In this document: piece after piece, positions 41,148 through 49,895 of the stretch | Layout of the letters: each line of letters begins with the position of its first letter | How positions within the stretch are numbered: the first letter of the stretch is position 1 | Assembly (NCBI RefSeq): GCF_048159605.1 | Contig: NZ_JBLREB010000004.1 | Span: 62,001 to 126,000, forward strand | From: Ectobacillus polymachus | Lineage (GTDB): Bacteria > Bacillota > Bacilli > Bacillales > Bacillaceae_G | Reading direction: 5' to 3' | DNA length: 64,000 bases | The notes under the pieces: model-generated | What the model was told of the DNA's origin: nothing | The model's database searches: none | Seen by the model: only the letters and a program-made list of their open reading frames with translations | Made by a program: the position numbers and the translations under genes

Positions 41148-42599
41148 ATGAAGAAAGAAAAAGAATATGCAACTTATCAAATTAGGATCAAGAAAGGTCA
41201 TAAGTTATACCCTTACTTCCTAGAAATGTGTCAAAACGCAAAAAATCTTTACAATACAACAAACTTCTATATTCGCCAAGTGTATACGGCCTTACGTACG
41301 GATAAACCACTACAGCCACTTCAACAAGAAGTTCTCCATACATTACAAGAACATATTGAAATCATGAATGAAAATCAACTGCGTGCGTACCAAAAACGCG
41401 TGCAAAGGCAGAAAAAAAAGCCTGTTGAAAAACGGAAAAAAATCAAGTGTAATCTATTTACATTGCCGACAAAAGAGCAATCATCCCTATCGTATAACTT
41501 CCTAGATTGTTTGTTTAAAACAATGAAACAACAAGATTATATAAACTTGCCAGCGCAAACGAATCAAGCGGTCATGAAGAAGTTATTTCAAAACTGGAAA
41601 TCATTCTTTGCTTCTATGAAATTATATCAGAAACAGCCTTCCACTTTTACTGGCAGACCTCGCATTCCAAACTATATCAAATCATCTATGAGAGAAGTTA
41701 TATTCACGAATCAAGTTTGTAAACTCCAAGAGAAGTACATTCGTTTTCCTAAAACAAGCCTGAAATTAAATATCGGTAAATTGTTCGGGATTATCAAAAA
41801 TCTTAAAGAGGTACGGGTGTCTCCTGCTTACGGGAAGTTTATAGTGGAAATTGTGACAGAAGAAACCAATACAGCACCTGAACATGTCGACAATCATCGC
41901 TATATGAGTATGGATTTAGGAACCAATAACATTGCAACTATTGTAACGAATACAGGAGCTACTCCTGTATTAGTAAAGGGCAATGTCATCAAAAGTATCA
42001 ATCAATACTACAACAAGCAAAAGTCTTATTTACTGGGGATTCTTCGTCATGGAAAAGAACCAAAAGAAGGACCACACACATCCGCGCGTTTAGAGAGGCT
42101 TCATGAGAAACGGTTTCTCAAAATAAAAGATTTCTTTCACAAAACCAGTTACCACATTGTTCATTTCGCAGTTCAACATAAGATTTCTATGATTGTGATT
42201 GGGAAAAATACTTCATGGAAACAAAACAGTAATATAGGAAAACGACAGAATCAATCCTTTTGCCATATCCCCCACAATCTACTTATTGAAATGATCACCT
42301 ATAAGGCAAAACGAAAAGGTATTCCTGTGCAAGTAGTGGAAGAATCGTACACAAGTAAGGCATCCTTTCTAGACAATGATGCGATCCCTACTTACGGTGA
42401 GGAAGACATTCCTGTATTCAGTGGAAAACGTATTAAACGTGGTTTGTATCGTACGAAAGAAAACAAACTACTGAACGCAGATGTGAATGGTTCCTATAAT
42501 ATCCTAAAAAAAGCAGTTTCAAAGGCGTTTGCCAATGAAATAGAGGGGTTGTGCCATCAGGCAGCTGTGTCAACTCCACTCGTGTTAAGCATCTACTAA
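41148..42599 (+). CDS. tnpB: TnpB RNA-guided nuclease, variant active site
   Basis: A 483-residue TnpB. The RuvC-I Asp is in MSMDLGTNN and RuvC-III in LNADVNGSYNILKKA. Where typical TnpB has the RuvC-II Glu (VxEDL), this one reads VIGKNTSWKQ without Glu; instead a Glu occurs in VVEESYTSKASF, the place of the usual YTSxxC segment. This relocated Glu has been described for one branch of TnpB. The zinc-finger cysteines are missing (SYTSKASFLD, then FSGKRIKRG). ATG at 41148 lies eight bases after AAGGAGG. The guide RNA would come from the 3' end of the gene and the bases after it. Confidence 0.85.
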   Translation: MKKEKEYATYQIRIKKGHKLYPYFLEMCQNAKNLYNTTNFYIRQVYTALRTDKPLQPLQQEVLHTLQEHIEIMNENQLRAYQKRVQRQKKKPVEKRKKIKCNLFTLPTKEQSSLSYNFLDCLFKTMKQQDYINLPAQTNQAVMKKLFQNWKSFFASMKLYQKQPSTFTGRPRIPNYIKSSMREVIFTNQVCKLQEKYIRFPKTSLKLNIGKLFGIIKNLKEVRVSPAYGKFIVEIVTEETNTAPEHVDNHRYMSMDLGTNNIATIVTNTGATPVLVKGNVIKSINQYYNKQKSYLLGILRHGKEPKEGPHTSARLERLHEKRFLKIKDFFHKTSYHIVHFAVQHKISMIVIGKNTSWKQNSNIGKRQNQSFCHIPHNLLIEMITYKAKRKGIPVQVVEESYTSKASFLDNDAIPTYGEEDIPVFSGKRIKRGLYRTKENKLLNADVNGSYNILKKAVSKAFANEIEGLCHQAAVSTPLVLSIY

Positions 42600-42662
42600 A
42601 GGTGATACACGAGAAACCCCCACTTCAAGATCCGAAGGAGATAAGTGGCAGGAGTTTTCATT
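42560..42662 (+). ncRNA. Candidate omega-RNA region of the tnpB element
   Basis: CTCGTGT inside the end of tnpB pairs with ACACGAG after its stop, and CCCCCACTT with AAGTGG beyond. TnpB guide RNAs overlap the gene end in this way. The 5' limit is a guess. Confidence 0.45.
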
Positions 42663-42689
42663 AGGAAAGTATAGATATTAATATTTCAA

Positions 42690-42719
42690 TTGAAAATTTT
42701 TGGTAAACAATGCTATAAT
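42690..42719 (+). promoter_or_regulatory. Promoter of the yhgE-type gene
   Basis: TTGAAA, 18 bases, then TGC-TATAAT form a good vegetative promoter with extended -10, 60 bases before the gene. It lies just outside the tnpB element. Confidence 0.7.
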
Positions 42720-42779
42720 GTCACAATGTATGTATGAATTTGGGAAAAAGAAAAAACATAGTATTAGGTGATTGATAAT

Positions 42780-45419
42780 TTGAAACAAATATGGAGTATT
42801 TATACGACAGATATACGGAATGTGGCAAAACATTGGGCTGCAATTGTTATAATATTGGGGCTTACAATTTTACCATCGCTATATGCGTGGTTTAATATTG
42901 AAGCCTCGTGGGATCCTTATGGAAATACGAAAGATATTCCCATTGCAGTATCTAATGAAGACACTGGTACAACTTTACGCGGGAAAGATATTAATATAGG
43001 GAAAGAGGTTGTTGATTCTTTAAAAGAGAACAAAAACCTTGGTTGGAAGTTCGTTGATGAGAAGCAGGCCATAGATGGTGTAAAGCATGGCCATTATTAC
43101 GCAAGTATTACCATCCCAAAAGATTTCTCCGAAAAAATTGCAACGGTATTAAGTGATAATCCGCAAAAACCAGAGCTTCAATATTATGTGAATGAAAAAG
43201 TCAATGCTATTGCACCAAAGATTACGTCATCAGGTGCATCAGGTGTTGTACAGGAAATAGACAAAAACTTCGTAAAAACAGCAAACGGTGAGATTTTTAA
43301 AATTTTTAATGAACTTGGGATTGATTTACAAACGAATTTGCCAAGTATTGAAAAAGTAACAGAACTTGTTTTTAAATTAGAAGCGCAGTTTCCGGATATT
43401 AATAATTTGGTTGATACAGCATTAACGGATGCCAGTGCGGCACAAAAACTTGTAAAAACAGCGCAAGACACATTACCGACGGTTGAGAATGTCATTCGAG
43501 ATGGACAAGCAATGACGAAGGATTTAGATGTGTTTTTTGCACAGAATACGAAAACGTTAGAAGCTGCACCAGAAGCAATAAAAAACAATCTAATATTTCT
43601 AAAACAGTCTGCAGATGGTGCCGTGCAAATTACAGAGTTCTTGAAAAATCCAGCAGGGAATTTAGATTTAGCAAATATTAACGAACAAACATTAACCGAA
43701 TCATCAAAAACTGTAAAAAGCTTTTTAGCATCTACTCGACAAGTGTTAGTATCTACACAACAATTGGCAGATGCTATGAAACAAAATAATGTTGTTGATC
43801 CTAAAACGACAAAACAAAATCTTCAAATCATTAAAAATCAAATTGATGTTAGAAGTCAACAAGTAGATACAATCATTTCATTATTACAAACTCTTAATGA
43901 AACATATAACACAACAATCTTCAATGATAATATTGATGGACTGAAAGGTTTAAAAACTGTATTAGATAACACAAGTATGAAGATTGATAATATGATTAAG
44001 ACTATAGATCAAGGGCAACAGCCGTCGCAAGATGCGATAAATGCAATAGATCAAGCTGCTAAAGATGGAATTACGATTATCGACGGTATTTTAGGAACAT
44101 GGCCTGATTTGGGTCAATTAAAACAACCGGGCGTAGATTTAGACCCAGCGAACAACGGATTGAATTCTTTAAAAGCAAGTTTATCAGCGGGGATCCAAGT
44201 GATAGACGGGATTATTCCTGTATTAAATGATGTAGATAAAATTGCTGGAGATTTAAATAAAACAACAAATATACCAAGTACAATTAATCAATTAAACAAA
44301 GTAAAAGGCGATTTCCAAAAAGGAATCGACGGGGCCAATTTAGCATTAGATGCAATCAATAAAGGTCAGAAACCTGCAAAGGATGTAGTTGATGGTATAA
44401 ATGCTGCATCTAAAAGTGCTTCAGGGGCATTAGGTGACATTTTAGGAAAGTATGATTCCGAAATTGTTCCAAGTTTCAACGATGCTATTGAACGTACGAA
44501 ACAAATGTCAAAAGATACATCAACAATCTTAAGTGAAGCAAATAAGAGTCTTCCTGATGTGAAAAAAGTATTAGAAGATGCATCGAAAGGTTTAACTCTT
44601 GGCAAAGATGAAGTTGAAAAGGTAAAAGCTGAGCTTCCTGATGCACAGAAGAAAATAACAGACATTGCTAATAAAATCCGCGACTTTCAATCACAAGAAG
44701 ATATAAATGATGTCATCCGTTTGTTAAAGCATGACGTAGAAAAACAAAGTGATTATTTCGCAAACCCAGTAAACTTAAAAGAGAATAAGTTATACCCAAT
44801 ACCGAACTACGGTTCAGCGATGTCGCCGTTCTATACAGTGCTAGCGTTATGGGTAGGGGCATTACTTATGGTTTCATTGTTAACAGTAGAAGTACATGAG
44901 GAAGATGCGGAGCATAGATTTTATCACATTTACTTTGGGCGCTTTTTAACGTTCTTAACGATTGGCCTTGCACAGGCGTTTATCGTAGCAATGGGCGATA
45001 TGTTTTTACTAGGTACTTATGTAGTAGATAAATTCTGGTTTGTTCTATTTAGTATGTTGATTAGTGGGGTATTCGTCTGTATTGTTTACTCGCTCGTTTC
45101 TGTATTTGGAAACATCGGGAAGTCACTGGCGGTTATTTTACTCGTACTACAAGTTGCCGGTTCAGGTGGAACATTCCCAATTCAGATGACACCGAAATTC
45201 TTCCAGGCTATTTACCCATTTTTACCGTTTACGTATGCGATTAGTATGATTCGTGAAACAGTTGGCGGTATGCTGTGGGATATTGTATGGAAAGATCTTC
45301 TCGCATTGTGTGTCTGGGTCGGTGTTATGCTTATATTTGCACTGGTCTTGAAAAAGCCAATTAATAAGTCGAGCCGAAAGTTTGTTGAAAACGCAAAAGG
45401 AAGTAAGTTAATTCACTAA
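42780..45419 (+). CDS. yhgE: YhgE/Pip-family membrane protein
   Basis: An 879-residue protein with one N-terminal helix (AAIVIILGLTILPSLYAWFNI), a long extracytoplasmic coiled and helical part of about 600 residues and six C-terminal helices of ABC-2 permease type starting near YTVLALWVGALLMVSLL. The family includes the Lactococcus phage infection protein Pip and EsaA-like proteins of type VII secretion. B. subtilis YhgE (a Pip homologue, YueB relative) is the best name. TTG at 42780 follows AGGTG; GTG four codons earlier overlaps that site. No type VII genes are nearby, so its role here is open: phage receptor or exporter. Confidence 0.8.
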   Translation: MKQIWSIYTTDIRNVAKHWAAIVIILGLTILPSLYAWFNIEASWDPYGNTKDIPIAVSNEDTGTTLRGKDINIGKEVVDSLKENKNLGWKFVDEKQAIDGVKHGHYYASITIPKDFSEKIATVLSDNPQKPELQYYVNEKVNAIAPKITSSGASGVVQEIDKNFVKTANGEIFKIFNELGIDLQTNLPSIEKVTELVFKLEAQFPDINNLVDTALTDASAAQKLVKTAQDTLPTVENVIRDGQAMTKDLDVFFAQNTKTLEAAPEAIKNNLIFLKQSADGAVQITEFLKNPAGNLDLANINEQTLTESSKTVKSFLASTRQVLVSTQQLADAMKQNNVVDPKTTKQNLQIIKNQIDVRSQQVDTIISLLQTLNETYNTTIFNDNIDGLKGLKTVLDNTSMKIDNMIKTIDQGQQPSQDAINAIDQAAKDGITIIDGILGTWPDLGQLKQPGVDLDPANNGLNSLKASLSAGIQVIDGIIPVLNDVDKIAGDLNKTTNIPSTINQLNKVKGDFQKGIDGANLALDAINKGQKPAKDVVDGINAASKSASGALGDILGKYDSEIVPSFNDAIERTKQMSKDTSTILSEANKSLPDVKKVLEDASKGLTLGKDEVEKVKAELPDAQKKITDIANKIRDFQSQEDINDVIRLLKHDVEKQSDYFANPVNLKENKLYPIPNYGSAMSPFYTVLALWVGALLMVSLLTVEVHEEDAEHRFYHIYFGRFLTFLTIGLAQAFIVAMGDMFLLGTYVVDKFWFVLFSMLISGVFVCIVYSLVSVFGNIGKSLAVILLVLQVAGSGGTFPIQMTPKFFQAIYPFLPFTYAISMIRETVGGMLWDIVWKDLLALCVWVGVMLIFALVLKKPINKSSRKFVENAKGSKLIH

Positions 45420-45422
45420 TAG

Positions 45423-45459
45423 AACAAAGGTTTCTGCCAATTATGGCAGAAACCTTTTG
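45423..45459 (+). terminator. Terminator after the yhgE-type gene
   Basis: AAAGGTTTCTGCCA and TGGCAGAAACCTTT pair perfectly around ATTA, with TTTGTTT after. Confidence 0.9.
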
Positions 45460-45515
45460 TTTATCCCGCTATTCGCGGCAGTAAGCCCCCCTACCTTGAG
45501 GAAGTTTCACTTTAT
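45460..45515. repeat. Deleted bcr1-like element
   Basis: Starts TTTATCCCGCTATTCGCGGC and ends GAAGTTTCACTTTAT, but only 56 bases long. It shares its right TTTAT with the full copy that follows. Confidence 0.65.
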
Positions 45516-45667
45516 CCCGCTTTAACGGGCAGTAAGCCCCCCACTTCAAGGCTTAGTAATCGGAGAAGACTAAGTGGGGGACAACTGCCCGTAAAAGTCC
45601 GTATTGGTCGGGCTAACCCTAGGTGGGGGATGAGAGAAAACCCCCACCTAGGGAAGTTTCACTTTAT
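45511..45667. repeat. bcr1-like mobile repeat, copy B
   Basis: A 157-base element from TTTATCCCGCTTTAACGGGC to AAGTTTCACTTTAT, very similar to copy A at 39253. Its right end reaches the last codons of the tcyC gene, whose stop codon lies at 45664-45666 inside the TTTAT. Confidence 0.8.
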
Positions 45668-46410
45668 CTTGCATGAACTTTATTTAAGAATTGAAGGGTA
45701 CGAGGGTTTTTGGGATTTATAAAAATGTCTTCTGGAGTACCCTTTTCTACGACAATTCCTTGATCCATGAAAATCACTTGATCTGACACTTCTTGTGCAA
45801 ATCTCATTTCATGGGTGACAATGACCATTGTCATGCCTTCTTTCGCTAAATCTTTTATGACTTTTAAGACTTCGCCAACGAGTTCAGGATCAAGTGCTGA
45901 AGTTGGCTCATCAAAGAGTAACACTTCTGGATTCATTGCCATTGCGCGTGCAATGCCGATACGCTGTTGTTGCCCGCCAGAGAGCTGATGAGGATACATA
46001 TCAGCACGGTCAAGTAAGCCGACCTTTTCCAGAAGATGCATCGCATTTTTGCGAGCTTCTTCCTTTGAGCGCTTTAGCACCACAAGTTGGCCTTCCATTA
46101 TGTTTTGCAGTGCTGTCAAATGGGGGAAGAGATTATAACTTTGAAATACCATCCCTGTTTTCTTCCGAACAGCGGTCATTTCCCCATGGGACAGCTTCTT
46201 TTTTGATGAGAAATCGATTATCGTATCTCCAAGCTCGATAGATCCTCCATCTGGTATTTCGAGTAAATTTAAGCAACGTAGTAGCGTCGTCTTGCCGGAA
46301 CCAGACGGTCCGATAATAACGGTTGTTGAGCCTTTCTCTACAGTGATATCAATCCCCTTTAGCACGTTCAAATCCCCAAAACTTTTCTGTAATTGTTGTA
46401 TGTGTATCAT
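45664..46410 (-). CDS. tcyC: Polar amino acid ABC transporter ATPase, probably cystine
   Basis: A 248-residue ATPase with Walker A GPSGSGKTT, Q-loop MVFQSYNLFPHLTALQN, signature LSGGQQQRIGIARAMA, Walker B LLFDEPTSALDPE and H-loop VTHEM. It is the last gene of the set binding protein, permease, ATPase. The stop codon lies in the TTTAT boundary of a bcr1-like element, so the insertion may have set the present end of the gene. Confidence 0.85.
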   Translation of the reverse strand: MIHIQQLQKSFGDLNVLKGIDITVEKGSTTVIIGPSGSGKTTLLRCLNLLEIPDGGSIELGDTIIDFSSKKKLSHGEMTAVRKKTGMVFQSYNLFPHLTALQNIMEGQLVVLKRSKEEARKNAMHLLEKVGLLDRADMYPHQLSGGQQQRIGIARAMAMNPEVLLFDEPTSALDPELVGEVLKVIKDLAKEGMTMVIVTHEMRFAQEVSDQVIFMDQGIVVEKGTPEDIFINPKNPRTLQFLNKVHAR

Positions 46411-46428
46411 TTGAATCCTCCTTCCCGC

Positions 46429-47112
46429 TTATTTTGCTGTTTTTCGATCAAAGTGATTTTCAAGCTTCGCTTGGAAATACGAAAGCACCGTACTAAACAT
46501 CAAATAAATGAATGCAACTTCAATGTATAACCATAGAGGTTCGTACGTATTTGCAGCAATTTCTTGCCCCTTTTGGAACAATTCCGTTACCGTAATCGTT
46601 GCAGCGAGAGAAGTATCTTTAACAAGTGAAATGAAGGAATTTCCTAAAGGCGGAATGGAAACACGTATTGCTTGCGGTAAAATAATACGTCGCATCGCCT
46701 GAAATTTTGTCATACCTATAGAATACGCAGCTTCCCATTGGCCTTTTGGAATGGAGAGAATAGCTGCCCGAATAATTTCAGAGCTATATGCACCTACATT
46801 TAAAGTAAAGCCAATGATTGCAGCCGTGAATGGATTCAATGTTAAGCCAAGGCTTGGCAGTCCGTAGAACAGAATGAACAATTGCACAAGCAATGGTGTT
46901 CCTCGGAATATCCATACATAAAATTTTGCAAGAATGATAAGTGGTTTATTACTGGATAAACGAGCTAAGGCTGTTACAAAAGCCAGTAAAGTTCCTAGTA
47001 GAAACGTAATGAGTGTTAATGGAATCGTATAATCCAAACCGGCTTTTAAAATAGGGAAAAAGGAATCGCTAAGGATTCCTATAATACGTTGTGCTTGATC
47101 TATATTTACCAT
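46429..47112 (-). CDS. tcyB: Amino acid ABC transporter permease, probably cystine
   Basis: A 227-residue HisM-type permease with about five helices and the ATPase-contact motif EAAYSIGMTKFQAMRRIILPQA (EAA loop). It lies between the binding protein and ATPase genes with short gaps. The substrate is inferred from the whole operon. Confidence 0.85.
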   Translation of the reverse strand: MVNIDQAQRIIGILSDSFFPILKAGLDYTIPLTLITFLLGTLLAFVTALARLSSNKPLIILAKFYVWIFRGTPLLVQLFILFYGLPSLGLTLNPFTAAIIGFTLNVGAYSSEIIRAAILSIPKGQWEAAYSIGMTKFQAMRRIILPQAIRVSIPPLGNSFISLVKDTSLAATITVTELFQKGQEIAANTYEPLWLYIEVAFIYLMFSTVLSYFQAKLENHFDRKTAK

Positions 47113-47127
47113 ATGTGCTTCAGCCCT

Positions 47128-47928
47128 TTACTTCGATACATCTGTACCGAACCATTTTTGAGATATCTTTAAGTAGGTTCCATCGTTTTTCATATCTGCA
47201 AGTGCTTTATTGACTGCTTTCACTAAGTCATCGCTATTTTTACGGAATAAGAAGGCGTTGCTCGTTGCATTTGGCTCTTCGTATACTGTTTTTACTTTTA
47301 CATCCGGACGTTGTTTTTTCAAATCTAAGTAAGATAGACTATCATTTAATGTTGCATCCACGCGACCAGATGAAATTAAATCAATCGCTTGATTAAATCC
47401 ATCCACAGGTGTGTTTGTAGCACCGTGGTCTTCAGCAATTTTACGATAGTTACTGTCTAAGGACTGTGCAACCTTTTTACCTTTTAAGTCATCTAAGGAT
47501 TTAATTGTATTGTTATTTTCATTAACGACTAGAACGCCTTTTGATACGATGTATGGATCAGACATATCATATTTTTGTTGGCGGTCAGGACGAACGGCTA
47601 CTTCATTAGCAACCATATCATAGCGTTTTGCATCAAGTCCTGCAATCATGCCATCCCATTTAGTTTCAACAAATTTTGGTTTAATATTTAAGCGTTTAAA
47701 CACTTCTTGTGCAATTTCGATATCAAAACCTGTTAATGCTCCAGATTTATCATGAAATGTAAATGGTGCGTACGTTCCTTCTGTACCAATGGTAATTTCG
47801 CCTTTTGCTTTAATTTGGTCATAAAGGTTGTTTGAAGTTGAAGCAGTTTTGTCGTCTTTTTTTGTACCGCATGCTGCTAGTGCGAGCACAAGGCTGAAAG
47901 AAAGAATGATAGTAAGTAGTTTCTTCAT
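47128..47928 (-). CDS. tcyA: Amino acid ABC transporter substrate-binding lipoprotein, probably cystine
   Basis: A 266-residue lipoprotein: signal with lipobox LALAAC (Cys20), then a family 3 binding-protein fold with GTYAPFTFHDKSGALTGFDIEI and DMVANEVAVRPDRQQKYD. The last resembles B. subtilis TcyA (cystine binding), so I use tcy names; other polar amino acids remain possible. Its promoter lies at 47981-48009. Confidence 0.8.
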   Translation of the reverse strand: MKKLLTIILSFSLVLALAACGTKKDDKTASTSNNLYDQIKAKGEITIGTEGTYAPFTFHDKSGALTGFDIEIAQEVFKRLNIKPKFVETKWDGMIAGLDAKRYDMVANEVAVRPDRQQKYDMSDPYIVSKGVLVVNENNNTIKSLDDLKGKKVAQSLDSNYRKIAEDHGATNTPVDGFNQAIDLISSGRVDATLNDSLSYLDLKKQRPDVKVKTVYEEPNATSNAFLFRKNSDDLVKAVNKALADMKNDGTYLKISQKWFGTDVSK

Positions 47929-47980
47929 ATTTTATCCCCCACTAATTTTATCGGATTTATAAGTTTAAAATTGCTTTTTT

Positions 47981-48009
47981 AGATTAATGCAAATTTGAAA
48001 AAAAGTCAA
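47981..48009 (-). promoter_or_regulatory. Promoter of the tcyABC-type operon
   Basis: On the minus strand TTGACT, 17 bases, TAATCT; transcription would start about 45 bases before the tcyA ATG. A CymR site was looked for but no clear match was found. Confidence 0.7.
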
Positions 48010-48050
48010 TGAAAATGTGTTGGAAGATAAAAGGGGGCTTTAGAGAAAGA

Positions 48051-48098
48051 GAAAAGGCTGTCTTCTAGTCAGAATTTGACTTAAAAGACAGCCTTTCT
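48051..48098 (-). terminator. Terminator of brnQ
   Basis: AAAGGCTGTCTT and AAGACAGCCTTT pair around a loop of about 20 bases. On the minus strand a U-run from AAAGAGAAAG is mixed, but the hairpin is strong and placed right after brnQ. Confidence 0.7.
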
Positions 48099-48115
48099 TT
48101 GTTTAATATACAATT

Positions 48116-49432
48116 TTAGGATGCTTGTAGTTCATCAGAGGATCCAGTATGTTTTTTATCTAGTTTATCCCATAGAAATCCGAGTAATGCTCCAACAATT
48201 GCTGGTAATACCCAGCCTAATCCATAAGCCGATAGAGGTAATACATCCATCATGTGTCCAAACGACTGCAAAGGAAGGAATGCTTTCAATCCATCATATA
48301 CGGAAACGATACCCGTTAATAAAATAGCGCAGCCGTATACTTTTCTTCTTGATGTAATGAAGACAAGAACAACCAAAACAATGGTAAGTGGATAAGCCAT
48401 CTCAAGAAATGGGACAGATATAGCAATAATTTGATTTAAGCCTAGGTTAGCAATTAAGAAGCTGCCAATCGTAACGATTGTAACAAACGTTTTATAGCTT
48501 ACTTTATTCGTAAGCTCAGAGAAAAACTGACCGCATGCTGTCGTGAGTCCGACGCAGGTTGAAAAGCAAGCGAGTGTAAAAATAAAGCCGAGTAGTACTG
48601 TGCCGCCTAATCCTAATAGATGATTCGATGCAGCCCCAAGAAGGTCAGTACCATTTTTAAATGTACCTTGTCCACTCATAAGTGCGCCAAGCCAGCCGAT
48701 TGTTATATATACGATTGAAAGCGCCGATCCGGCAACGAGGCCAGCCTTAATCGTATATGCTGTTAATGCTTTCTTACCTTTAATTCCGCTTCGCTGTAAT
48801 GTATTCATAATAACGATTCCGAAGGCTAAGGCAGCAAGAGCGTCTAGTGTCGAATAGCCATCAATAAATCCTTTGAAAAACGGACCAGCTGTGTAACTAG
48901 CTGTTGGTGCTGCTAGTGGAGCGTGAAGATTGAAGAAAGCTACGCCGCATAAAAATGCAATGGCAACCAAAAGAGTAGGCGTAATCAATCGACCCATGTA
49001 ATTTACTATCTTGGATGGATTCATGCTAACGAAATAAACAAGGGTAAAAAATAAAATTGTGTATCCAAATAGTAGAAGAGAATGATTCATTCCCTTTGAG
49101 ACAAATGGCATAAGGCCCATTTCAAAGGCAACGTTGGCATTACGGGGAATGCCAAAAAATGGTCCAATCGATAAATAGACAATAAGAGTAAAGATGAATC
49201 CAAATAGAGGATGCACGCGACTCCCTAGTGCTTGGACGCCGCCTTTGACAAGAGAAATTGCTGCAAGAACAAGAAACGGTAAGCCAACGCCGGTAACGAC
49301 GAAGCCAATAATAGCTGGCCAGAATGATGTTCCAGCATTCATTCCGAGAAAGGGAGGGAAGATCAGATTTCCTGCTCCGAAAAACATGGAAAATAGCATA
49401 AGTCCTACAGCAAAGATGTCCTTGAGTTTCAT
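48116..49432 (-). CDS. brnQ: Branched-chain amino acid carrier BrnQ
   Basis: A 438-residue LIVCS-family sodium-coupled carrier with about twelve helices. It starts KDIFAVGLMLFSMFFGAGNLIFPP, a hallmark of the family, and contains LGIPRNANVAFEMG-like FGIPRNANVAFEMGL. It imports isoleucine, leucine and valine. AAAAGGAG lies before the ATG. An Ile-specific T-box in the leader makes expression depend on uncharged tRNA-Ile. Confidence 0.95.
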   Translation of the reverse strand: MKLKDIFAVGLMLFSMFFGAGNLIFPPFLGMNAGTSFWPAIIGFVVTGVGLPFLVLAAISLVKGGVQALGSRVHPLFGFIFTLIVYLSIGPFFGIPRNANVAFEMGLMPFVSKGMNHSLLLFGYTILFFTLVYFVSMNPSKIVNYMGRLITPTLLVAIAFLCGVAFFNLHAPLAAPTASYTAGPFFKGFIDGYSTLDALAALAFGIVIMNTLQRSGIKGKKALTAYTIKAGLVAGSALSIVYITIGWLGALMSGQGTFKNGTDLLGAASNHLLGLGGTVLLGFIFTLACFSTCVGLTTACGQFFSELTNKVSYKTFVTIVTIGSFLIANLGLNQIIAISVPFLEMAYPLTIVLVVLVFITSRRKVYGCAILLTGIVSVYDGLKAFLPLQSFGHMMDVLPLSAYGLGWVLPAIVGALLGFLWDKLDKKHTGSSDELQAS

Positions 49433-49466
49433 AACCGATCGCTCCTTTTTTTGTTTAAAGACAATA

Positions 49467-49778
49467 AAAAAGCCCGTCCCCTTAAATTAGGGACGAACTT
49501 TAGCTCGCGATACCACCCTACTTCCGCATAATACACTGCGGCTCTCAATCAACGTACCATCATACGTGTTCCATTTGTAACGGTGGACATACCGTCAAAG
49601 CCTACTACATCATTCAGCTTTGCATCTCGGAGATGATTTTCAAATATAATTTATTCATCAACTTTCAGCAACTGTTGACTCTCTGTGGAACAAAAACGAT
49701 ATTCTACTCTTCTCGTCATTGATTTCATATGGAGATTTCAGTCTGTATAATGTTACGTGATAGCAAATGTCTTTGATG
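49467..49778 (-). promoter_or_regulatory. T-box riboswitch, Ile specifier, upstream of brnQ
   Basis: On the minus strand the leader contains a stem I region with AGAGTAGA, the distal AGAGAG/TTGCTGAAAG loop elements, a specifier ATC (49635-49637) within GAAAATCATCTCCGAG, the T-box AGGGTGGTATCGCG (49506-49519) and a terminator CGTCCC/GGGACG plus CTTTTTT (about 49467-49494). ATC aligns with the specifier position in known T-boxes, so tRNA-Ile is the likely ligand. Low charged tRNA-Ile would favour read-through into brnQ. Confidence 0.9.
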
Positions 49779-49784
49779 GGTTAT

Positions 49785-49813
49785 AGGTTATCAATAATTT
49801 TTTGATATGTCAA
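49785..49813 (-). promoter_or_regulatory. Promoter of the T-box leader
   Basis: On the minus strand TTGACA, 17 bases, TAACCT. Transcription would start near 49778, about 345 bases before brnQ. Confidence 0.65.
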
Positions 49814-49895
49814 TATATTGTGTAAAATTCAATTATCCTAAAATAATGGTAACGGTTTTGATAGAATCAGTAGTAGTTGAAACGCAAGAGGTACA

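Larger units (their letters stand above)
40996..42662 (+). mobile_element. IS1341-type (tnpB-only) element
   Basis: A left-end hairpin (CCCCGCCTT/AAGGAGGGG, about 41004-41049), an intact tnpB and a right-end region with CTCGTGT/ACACGAG and CCCCCACTT/AAGTGG stems. No tnpA is present, so mobility would need a transposase in trans. The limits are estimated from the outer hairpins. Confidence 0.6.
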
